A stretch of DNA of 64,000 nt, from the NCBI RefSeq assembly GCF_046630445.1, contig NC_092342.1, positions 81,766,001 to 81,830,000 of the forward strand. The letters are read 5' to 3'. Each line of letters opens with the position of its first letter. Position 1 is the first letter of the stretch. This document shows positions 36,461-45,060 of this stretch, piece after piece. The position numbers were made by a program, and so were the translations under genes. Under the pieces are notes generated by a model. That model did no database searches. It was not told where the DNA came from and was given only the letters and a program-made list of their open reading frames with translations. The stretch comes from Rutidosis leptorrhynchoides (taxonomy: Eukaryota; Streptophyta; Magnoliopsida; Asterales; Asteraceae).

Positions 36461-37303
36461 ATTGTTGTTGGGCCGTTTGTTATAGTTGCGATTGATGTTG
36501 CGATTGTTGGGATAATTGTTGCGATTATTGTTGTAATTGCTGTTGTTGTTGTATTGGTGATTCTTATCACCGTTTTCCTCCCACTTTCTTTTGACTTGCT
36601 TCACATTGGCCTCTTCAGCCGTCTGTTCTTTTATTCTTTCCTCAATCTGGTTCACTAGTTTGTGAGCCATTCTACATGCCTGATGTATGGAGGCGGGCTC
36701 GTGTGAACTTATATCTTCTTGGATTCTTTCCGGTAATCCTTTCACAAACGCGTCGATCTTCTCTTCCTCATCTTCGAACGCTCCCGGACACAATAGGCAC
36801 AATTCTGTGAATCGTCTTTCGTACGTGGTAATATCAAATCCTTGGGTTCGTAACCCTCTAAGTTCTCTCTTGAGCTTATTGACCTCGGTTCTGGGACGGT
36901 ACTTCTCGTTCATCAAGTGCTTGAATGCTGACCACGGTAGTGCGTAAGCATCATCTTGTCCCACTTGTTCTAGATAGGTATTCCACCATGTTAACGCAGA
37001 ACCTGTGAAGGTATGCGTAGCATACTTCACTTTGTCCTCTTCAGTACACTTACTTATGGCAAACACCGATTCGACCTTCTCGGTCCATCGTTTCAATCCG
37101 ATCGGTCCTTCGGTTCCATCAAATTCCAAAGGTTTGCAGGCAGTGAATTCTTTGTAGGTGCATCCTACACGATTTCCTGTACTGCTAGATCCAAGGTTAT
37201 TGTTGGTATGTAGCGCAGCCTGTACTGCGGCTATGTTTGAAGCTAGAAAAGTACGGAATTCCTCTTCATTCATATTCACGGTGTGTCGAGTAGTCGGTGC
37301 CAT
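32714..37303 (-). pseudogene. Element 3 gag-pol polyprotein, single frame with a few stops
   Basis: The likely start is MAPTTRHTVN at 37303; an in-frame ATG 12 codons upstream at 37339 is less typical. Domains: gag (about 36600-37100); a striking poly-Asn stretch (36366-36560); zinc knuckle CYKCGKPGHIIRNC (about 36135-36177); protease FDSGADRSYMS (about 35970-36010); a TAG at 35774-35776 where the family has Trp; reverse transcriptase with [10 protein letters not shown] (about 34975-35010); RNase H with [14 protein letters not shown] (about 34510-34560); integrase zinc finger (about 33830-33990) and core; a TAG near 33488-33490 inside DGQSER (probably Gln in origin); a stop near 33044; and the chromodomain-like tail with [10 protein letters not shown] (about 32790-32915) including another stop. 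All segments share one frame with no frameshift, so decay is light: about four nonsense changes. Confidence 0.94.
36366..36560. repeat. GTT-rich (poly-Asn-coding) tract in element 3 gag
   Basis: Trinucleotide-rich stretch (gttgttgtt on the plus strand) encoding a low-complexity Asn-rich linker in gag before the zinc knuckle. Long antisense ORFs here (poly-Val, poly-Thr) are shadows of it. Confidence 0.85.
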
Positions 37304-37640
37304 TTCCTTCAAAATAGTCAAATGGAACAAGTTAATCATACAGAATATTAAGAGTAGTTAATAGTATTTCGTAGCATAATATGAACTCATTTATAAAAGC
37401 TTTTTCTTCATATTAGCGTTTTATAAGTTTAAATTCGGGTAGTACCTACCCGTTAAGTTCATACTTAGTAGCTAATATACAATTCAACTACTACAATTCT
37501 ATATGAAAAACTGATTATAATAATATTTCGCGTTCAAACTTTTACACAATATTTTACAAACTTACAATACCGCTTATTTTACATAAAGCATGAAATATAG
37601 CACACAATAACTTTGATACAAGATAGTTGTGAAGATAATT

Positions 37641-38327
37641 CTAGCTAGTACACAAGTCGTTCAGCAAAGGCAATAAAGACACTAATTCATACGTCCAGAA
37701 ATAAGTCATGCATTCTGGTTTTACTAGGACTACTTCCCATCCTTGGTCTTGTGGAACATAACCGTTATGGCCGTTGATAAGACAGCGTGTTGTAACGTCG
37801 TCAAAGGGACGAGGGTTACGTAATGACCAACAGTCTCGTAATAACCTAAAAACCTCATTTCTTACCCCAATTACCGACTCCGTCACTTGTGGGAACATTT
37901 TGTTTAATAGTTGTAGCCCGATGTTCTTTTTCTCACTTTGGTGAGAAGCGAACATTACTAACCCATAAGCATAGAATGCTTCTTTATGTTGCATGTTAGC
38001 CGCTTTTTCTAAATCATGAAGTCCTATATTCGGATACATTGAGTCAAAATAATTTCTTAACCCGTTGCTTAAAATAGCATTTGGGTTCCCCGCAATATAT
38101 GCGTCAAAGTAAACACATCGTAACTTATGGGTTTCCCAATGTGATATCCCCCATCATTCAAACGAAAGTCTCTTATAAACCAAGACATTCTTGGAACGTT
38201 CTTCGAATGTCTTACAAACTGATTTCACCGTAAATAGTTGTGCCGAAGAATTCTGACCGACTCTAGACAAGATTTCATCAATCATGTCTCCGGGTAGGTC
38301 TCTTAAAATATTGGGTTGTCTATCCAT
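37641..38327 (-). pseudogene. Captured F-box protein (At2g35280-like, F-box plus TPR-like region) inside element 3
   Basis: From the ATG at 38327 the frame reads MDRQPNILRDLPGDMIDEIL, a typical F-box start (LP.D...EIL), followed by VKSVCKTFEERSK and later DLEKAANMQHKEAFYAYGLV, a TPR/Sel1-like helix pair known from plant F-box proteins of the At2g35280 type. Total length is 229 codons, with one in-frame TGA at 38154-38156 (57 codons from the start); the remainder, 37641-38153, is open. F-box proteins are substrate adaptors of SCF ubiquitin ligases. The gene lies between the acidic ORF and gag, in the sense of the element's transcript, and is not a normal retrotransposon component, so it is most simply a captured host gene. 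Element 1 has nothing similar at this place. The family call is from recognition only. Confidence 0.8.
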
Positions 38328-38465
38328 TTTGTGTTTTTATACTGTAAAATAGACAAGAGTTAGATTCATAAAAAAAAATACTTATTAATACAAGCAATTT
38401 TTACATATATCATAAAGCATAAGCACACTATATTACATATATTACACCACACGAATACAACTATC

Positions 38466-39044
38466 TTATTCCGACTCGCTCGTTTCTTCTTCTTCGGTTT
38501 TGGTTCGTTTTGAGAAGTTTCTAGGGATATACGATGTTCCCCTAATACTAGTTGTCATTTTCCACAACGGTTTAGAAAAACCTGGTGGTTTAGAGGTTCC
38601 CGAGTCATTGTTACAACTTAAGGACTTCGGGGGTTGACGATACATATAAAGTTCATCGGGGTTGGAATTAGATTTCTCTATTTTTATGCCCTTTCCCTTA
38701 TTATTTTCTTTTGCCTTTTTAAATTCAGTTGGGGTAATTTCTATAACATCATCGGAATTCTCGTCGGAATCCGATTCATCGGAGAATTGGTAATCCTCCA
38801 AATATTTTGTTTCCTTGGCGGAAACACCATTGACCATAATTAACCTTGGTCGGTTGGTTGAGGATTTTCTTTTACTTAACCGTTTTATTTCCCCCACCGG
38901 TTCTATTTCCTCCTCCGGTTCCTCCTCTTCCGGTTCTGATTCTTCTTCCGGTTCTTCTTCGGGAACTTGTGAATCAGTCCAATATATATTCGACTCTTCG
39001 TTATTATTAGGTGAGTCAATGGGATTTGTGCTAGAGGTAGACAT
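38466..39044 (-). CDS. Acidic nuclear-type ORF in the leader of element 3
   Basis: An intact ORF of 192 residues starting MSTSSTNPIDSPNNNEESN, placed about 195 bp from the primer binding site. It is strongly acidic (Glu/Pro repeats after DSQVPEEEPEEE), followed by the basic patch KRLSKRKSS, a second acidic stretch (FSDESDSDENSDD) and EITPTEFKKAKENNKGK. It shares DSQVP, the acidic-then-basic order and the EIT...F..KK segment with the 132-residue ORF of element 1, so the two are probably diverged homologues. No known domain. The ORF stays open although gag-pol in the same element carries stops. Confidence 0.62.
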   Translation of the reverse strand: MSTSSTNPIDSPNNNEESNIYWTDSQVPEEEPEEESEPEEEEPEEEIEPVGEIKRLSKRKSSTNRPRLIMVNGVSAKETKYLEDYQFSDESDSDENSDDVIEITPTEFKKAKENNKGKGIKIEKSNSNPDELYMYRQPPKSLSCNNDSGTSKPPGFSKPLWKMTTSIRGTSYIPRNFSKRTKTEEEETSESE

Positions 39045-39239
39045 CTATCACACAATATCAAACATGTTAAGAGATTAATATATCACATAATATATACACG
39101 TTAATAATATATAGTTTCCAACAAAAATGTTAAGCAATCATTTTTAAAGAAAACACGGTCGAAGTCCAGACTCACTAATGCATCCTAACAAACTCGATAA
39201 GACACACTAATGCAAATTTTCTGGTTCTCTACGACCAAC

Positions 39240-39251
39240 ACTCGGATACCA
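39240..39251 (-). other. Primer binding site of element 3 (degenerate)
   Basis: The minus strand reads TGGTATCCGAGT, two differences from the initiator-Met primer site TGGTATCAGAGC. It is 2 bases from the 5' LTR at 39254. The following GTTGG is shared with element 1. Confidence 0.8.
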
Positions 39252-39253
39252 AC

Positions 39254-42200
39254 TGAAATGTCCCGTTCTTATTGATTAAAAACGTTCCATATTAATTGAT
39301 TTCGTTGCGAGGTTTTGACCTCTATATGAGACATTTTTCAAAGACTGCATTCATTTTTAAAACAAACCATAACCTTTATTTCATAAATAAAGGTTTAAAA
39401 AGCTTTACGTAGATTATCAAATAATGATAATCTAAAATATCCTGTTTACACACGACCATTACATAATGGTTTACAATACAAATATGTTACATCGAAATCA
39501 GTTTCTTGAATGCAGTTTTTACACAATATCATACAAACATGGACTCCAAATCCTGTCCTTATTTTAGTATGCAACAGCGGAAGCTCTTAGTATTCACCTG
39601 AGAATAAACATGCTTTAAACGTCAACAAAAATGTTGGTGAGTTATAGGTTTAACCTATATATATCAAATCGTAACAATAGACCACAAGATTTCATATTTC
39701 AATACACATCTCATACATAGAGATAAAAATCATTCATATAGTGAACACCTGGTAACCGACATTAACAAGATGCATATATAAGAATATCCCCATCATTCCG
39801 GGACACCCTTCGGATATGATATAAATTTCGAAGTACTAAAGCATCCGGTACTTTGGATGGGGCTTGTTGGGCCCGATAGATCTATCTTTAGGATTCGCGT
39901 CAATTAGGGTGTCTGTTCCCTAATTCTTAGATTACCAGACTTAATAAAAAGGGGCATATTCGATTTCGATAATTCAACCATATAATGTAGTTTCACGTAC
40001 TTGTGTCTATTTTGTAAATCATTTATAAAACCTGCATGTATTCTCATCCCAAAAATATTAGATTTTAAAAGTGAGACTATAACTCACTTTCACAGATTTT
40101 TACTTCATCGGGAAGTAAGACTTGGCCACTGGTTGATTCACGAACCTATAACAATATATACATATATATCAAAGTATGTTCAAAATATATTTACAACACT
40201 TTTAATATATTTTGATGTTTTAAGTTTATTAAGTCAGCTGTCCTCGTTAGTAACCTACAACTAGTTGTCCACAGTTAGATGTACAGAAATAAATCGATAA
40301 ATATTATCTTGAATCAATCCACGACCCAGTGTACACGTATCTCAGTATTGATCACAACTCAAACTATATATTTTTTGGAATCAACCTCAACCCTGTATAG
40401 CTAACTCCAACATTCACATATAGAGTGTCTATGGTTGTTCCGAAATATATATATAGATGTGTCGACATGATAGGTCGAAACATTGTATACGTGTCTATGG
40501 TATCTCAAGATTACATAATATAAAATACAAGTTGATTAAGTTATGGTTGGAATAGATTTGTTACCAATTTTCACGTAGCTAAAATGAGAAAAATTATCCA
40601 ATCCTGTTTTACCCATAACTTCTTCATTTTAAATCCGTTTTGAGTGAATCAAATTGCTATGATTTCATATTGAACTATATTTTATGAATCTAAACATAAA
40701 TAGTATAGGTTTATAGTCGGAAAAATAAGTTACAAGTCGTTTTTGTAAAGGTAGTCATTTCAGTCGAAAGAACGACGTCTAGATGACCATTTTAGAAAAC
40801 ATACTTCCACTTTGAGTTTAACCATAATTTTTGGATATAGTTTCATGTTCATAATAAAAACCATTTTCCCAGAATAACAACTTTTAAATCAAAGTTTATC
40901 ATAGTTTTTAATTAACTAACCCAAAACAGCCCGCGGTGTTACTACGACGGCGTAAATCCGGTTTTACGGTGTTTTTCGTGTTTCCAGGTTTTAAATCATT
41001 AAGTTAGAATATCATATAGATATAGAACATGTGTTTAGTTGATTTTAAAAGTCAGGTTGGAAGGATTAACTTTTATTTGCGAACAAGTTTAGAATTAACT
41101 AAACTATGTTCTAGTAATTACAAGTTTAAACCTTCGAATAAGATAGCTTTATATGTATGAATCGAATGATGTTATGAACATCATTACTACCTCAAGTTCC
41201 TTGGATAAACCTACTGGAAATGAGAAAAATAGATCTAGCTTCAAAGGATCCTTGGATGGCTTGAAAGTTCTTGAAGCAGAATCATGACACGAAAACAATT
41301 TCAAGTAAGATTTCCACTCGAAATAAGATTGTTATAGTTATAGAAATTGAATTAAAGTTTGAATATGATTATTACCTTGTATTAGAAATATAACCTACTG
41401 TAAGTAACAAAGGTTTCTTGATCTTGGATGATTACTTGGAATGGATTTAGAAAACTTGGAAGTAAACTTGCAATCTTGGAAGTATTCTTGATTTTATGAA
41501 ACTAGAACTTTTGGAATTTATGAAGAACACTTAGAACTTGAAGATAGAACTTGAGAGAGATCAATTATATGAAGAAAATTGAAGAATGAAAGTGTTTGTA
41601 GGTGTTTTTGGTCGTTGGTGTATGGATTAGATATAAAGGATATGTAATTTTGTTTTCATGTAAATAAGTCATGAATGATTACTCATATTTTTGTAATTTT
41701 ATGAGATATTTCATGCTAGTTGCCAAATGATGGTTCCCACATGTGTTAGGTGACTCACATGGGCTGCTAAGAGCTGATCATTGGAGTGTATATACCAATA
41801 GTACATACATCTAAAAGTTGTGTATTGTACGAGTACGAATACGGGTGCATACGAGTAGAATTGTTGATGAAACTGAACGAGGATGTAATTGTAAGCATTT
41901 TTGTTAAGTAGAAGTATTTTGATAAGTGTCTTGAAGTCTTTCAAAAGTGTATGAATACATATTAAAACACTACATGTATATACATTTTAACTGAGTCGTT
42001 AAGTCATCGTTAGTCGTTACATGTAAATGTTGTTTTGAAACCTTTAGGTTAACGATCTTGTTGAATGTTGTTAACCCATTGTTTATTATAACAAATGAGA
42101 TGTTAAATTGTTATATTATCATGATATTATGATATATAATATATCTTAGTATGATATATATACAGTTAAATGTCGTTACAATGATAATCGTTACATATAT

Positions 42201-42694
42201 GTCTCGTTTCGAAATCATTAAGTTAGTAGTCTTATTTTTACATATGTATTTCATTGTTAATACACTTAATAATATATTTACTTATCATTTAACATAATTA
42301 ACCAAGTGTATCAATATCTTAATATGATTCATATGTACCTAGTAAGACGTTGTTATAACGATAATCGTTATATATATCGTTTTCGAGTTTCTTAAATTAA
42401 TAGTCTCATTTTTATGTATATAACTCATTGTTAAAATACCTAATGAGATACATACTTATAATAAAATCATGTTAACTATATATATAACCATATATATGTC
42501 ATCGTATAGTTTTTACAAGTTTTAACGTTCGTGAATCACCGGTCAACTTGGGTGGTTAATTGTCTATATGAAACATATTTCAATTAATCAAGTCTTAACA
42601 AGTTTGATTGCTTAACATGTTGGAAACACTTAATCATGTAAATAACAATTTCATTTAATATATATATAAACATGGAAAAGTTCGGGTCACTACA
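39254..42694 (-). repeat. 5' LTR of element 3
   Basis: 3441 bp and nearly identical to 29240-32678. The conserved core block is at 39574-39654. Confidence 0.96.
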
Positions 42695-42699
42695 ACTAA

Positions 42700-43041
42700 G
42701 ACCCGATTCAACCTCCTTCCTTTAATGAAGCTTTCTCACTCTAGAACCTCCTCTCTCTGGGATTTAATGGAAGATGATTAAGTGGGTGGAAATGGAGTAA
42801 ATGAGGCTCCAACAACTGATCCCAAGCCTTAAAGTCGGATTCCTTGTGATTTTATCAATTTGCCCTCAAAATATCTAATTAAAAGGAATCTGTCACAGAA
42901 CAGTGGCGCGGTGCGCCAAAAGGCCGGGCGGCGCGCCAAACGCCCAGACTAGATTCTGCCTTCTTTTAAATTATGAAACGAACACCCACACTTCAAAGAT
43001 CATATTTACACATATGTACGGTGAAATATTTGGGTCTTACA
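42700..43041 (-). repeat. 5' LTR of element 2, second part
   Basis: Continues the LTR interrupted at 29239 and matches 22304-22656. Contains the GC-rich box at about 42903-42943 and ends cttaca at 43041. Confidence 0.93.
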
Positions 43042-44082
43042 TATGTTGATTGTGTTGTATACCTATATGCGTATTATAGGTAAAAGCTTGCTCAGTTGCG
43101 TTTGGTGGAGATTTCGCGCATGGTTTGTAATGCTCGAGTTCACGAGGTGAGTGGAATAATTATATGTGTATGTATATGATGTATTTAGTTGTGTAGCGTG
43201 AGATGTGAAATGTCGAAGTGTTAAGACACCACATTTCACGTGACGAGTGAAGTGTCGAAGTGTTAAGACATCACTCCGGAATGTACGACGAGTGAAGTGT
43301 CGAAGTGTTAAGACACCACTCTGGGAAGTTTGACGGGTGAAGTATCGAGGTGTTAAAATGCCACCCGGGGGTGAAGTATCGAGGTGTTAAGATGCCACCC
43401 GGGGGTTAGTGATACGCGGTGTTAAGTACACTAATGGATGTTGTGAACTCCGATGGTCTTTCGCGAGCACCATTCCCTTGTACGATTGGTTAACCATGGT
43501 TGTGTGTGTTGTAGTTTTAGCATATTAAATTGTGAACTATATGCTATTGGCGATGCTAGCTTATTGTGAATTGCGGATATTTAGTTTTGCATGGTTGTTG
43601 AATTGCTAGCTCGTATGCGGTATTGTGTAAGTGTTTGCTAGTAAGTAGATTATATATGTATATGTATAATTATTGCATTCACTAAGCTTTATGCTTACCC
43701 CTCTCGTTGTTTACCTTTTTACAGGTATTGTGATTACGAAGCTAGCTAGTTGATAGACTAGGTGCGTAGGAGCGCTTGGGCTCGATGGGGTAGCATTTGG
43801 ATATTTGGACGCGGATTGGGGATTTGGTAGTCCCCGGGATTATGCTCTTGGTATCGGGTTGGGTTATTGAGTATTAACCCGTACTTTGCGTGATTGAGTC
43901 ATTATTACAAATGCTTTTGTAATATGTTATTTGTGTACCAAGTGTCGTTATAAATTGTTAAACGTATCGATATGATATTATATTTTTGGTTGAAACAAAG
44001 TTGAAAATGTTATGTATTAATGTGACTTAACTTATATAAAAAAAAGTTTTTCGTTTTTGGTAAACGGTTTTGGGTAGTTACA
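43042..44082 (+). repeat. 3' LTR of element C, second part
   Basis: Begins with the duplicated tatgt (43042-43046) and ends gtagttaca at 44082. Contains the inverted equivalent of the element 2 minisatellite at 43204-43408 (gtgaagtgtcgaagtgttaa-type units), confirming that C and element 2 belong to one broad family in opposite orientation. Confidence 0.8.
43204..43408. repeat. Minisatellite in element C LTR
   Basis: Five or so units of gtgaagtgtcgaagtgttaa followed by gacaccac, with changes; reverse-complement relative of 21434-21648. Confidence 0.85.
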
Positions 44083-44392
44083 CCTTAAAAATTCGTAAGC
44101 GCAGCTCCAGAATTCGTAATGTCAAATTTAAAGATGGGGCTTAAATATAGTATTTATAGGTAAAATTTGGGCTCCTGGACCGCTAAATCTCACGTTTCGC
44201 TAGGCCCCCTCGCGTTTTGTGAGGTACGGAAATGCGAGAACATAACTGAAACGTGAAAAACCAGCCAGAACTTTCGTGATCAAATACGTTGTGAACTGAC
44301 GAAAAGGTTAGCAACCAAAGATTGGCTAGCCTATGGCTTTGCCGTGCCATATGCGTCAATCTTTGGCTTGGCTTTGGCTAAAGATTATCGAG

Positions 44393-44486
44393 GAATCACA
44401 TGACATGAATGACACTTGTCTTATACTTAAATAGTTTCAGAATCACATGACATGAATGACACTTGTGTTATACTTAAATAGTTTCA
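44393..44486. repeat. 47-bp tandem duplication upstream of the BIM-like gene
   Basis: Two adjacent 47-bp copies beginning gaatcacatgacatgaatga that differ at one base (c/g). Confidence 0.93.
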
Positions 44487-44602
44487 TGAAAGATGTCCTC
44501 TAATAAAATTTATTTATTGTCACGGAGGTAAAGAATTACGAGTAAGTTTTTGTCCTTTTAAATGTGATGATTTTAGAATGTCGTTAAGACACATAAACGT
44601 TG

Positions 44603-44727
44603 GTACAATTTAATAATTACTGCTTTAAATTTTATATATTTTTATATAAAGTAAATATATATTAAGTTCGTACAATTTAATAATTACTGCTTTAAATTTT
44701 ATATATTTTTATATAAAGTAAATATAT
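44603..44727. repeat. 67-bp-period tandem duplication upstream of the BIM-like gene
   Basis: Copies begin gtacaatttaataattactg at 44603 and 44670 and stay nearly identical through the AT-rich tail. Confidence 0.9.
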
Positions 44728-45060
44728 ATATATATATTAAATTAAATAAGGAGCTGAAATTTAACAAAAAAATAAAAAGGAAAAAAAGGAAAAAAGATTA
44801 ACTAAAAAGTTGAGGCAGCTCATGAGAAGCACGTGAAGGGAAGTGGTTTTGTGTTTTTGTGTTTTTGTGTCCGTGAAGTTGATTGTGACGGTGGCCGGCG
44901 CCGGCGTATAACCAATTCGGTAATCTATCCTTCCATCTTCTTTGCATCTTTACGTAAGTCATTTATATTTTCCCCAACTCGATGATTATTTCAATTTAGA
45001 TCTAGGCCGTTAATTTCACTTTTAATTAACTGAATAACAATAACAATTAGTGAAAATAAA

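Larger units (their letters stand above)
29240..42694 (-). mobile_element. Element 3: Ty3/gypsy (Tekay-like chromovirus) carrying a captured F-box gene
   Basis: A minus-strand element of 13.5 kb. The 3' LTR is 29240-32678, the internal region 32679-39253 and the 5' LTR 39254-42694. Perfect target duplications actaa lie at 29235-29239 and 42695-42699. Joining the flanks reproduces the undisturbed site in the other LTR of element 2 (cgcactaagacccg near 22304), direct proof of the insertion. The LTRs differ by roughly 25 changes in 3.44 kb by eye. From the 5' end (right) it encodes an acidic ORF, an F-box/TPR-like ORF and gag-pol. Confidence 0.97.
20573..43041 (-). mobile_element. Element 2: Ty3/gypsy (Tekay-like chromovirus), hosting element 3
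   Basis: A minus-strand element with 3' LTR 20573-22656, internal region 22657-27529 and 5' LTR 27530-29239 plus 42700-43041, split by element 3. Perfect 5-bp target duplications tatgt flank it (20568-20572, 43042-43046). The internal region has a perfect initiator-Met primer site and a gag-pol frame with frameshifts and stops. It inserted into an LTR of its own broad family (element C). Confidence 0.95.
44083..45060. promoter_or_regulatory. Upstream region of the BIM-like gene
   Basis: 978 bp between the retrotransposon stack and the bHLH start codon. It holds two tandem duplications (44393-44486 and 44603-44727), a GC-rich palindromic patch ggccggcgccggcg near 44892 and a pyrimidine-rich stretch typical of a 5' leader (44925-44950). 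I cannot place the transcription start. Confidence 0.5.

Noticed and set aside
36413-36658. Poly-Val plus-strand ORF and poly-Thr minus-strand ORF around 36200-36660
   Set aside because: Frame shadows of the poly-Asn-coding tract in gag.
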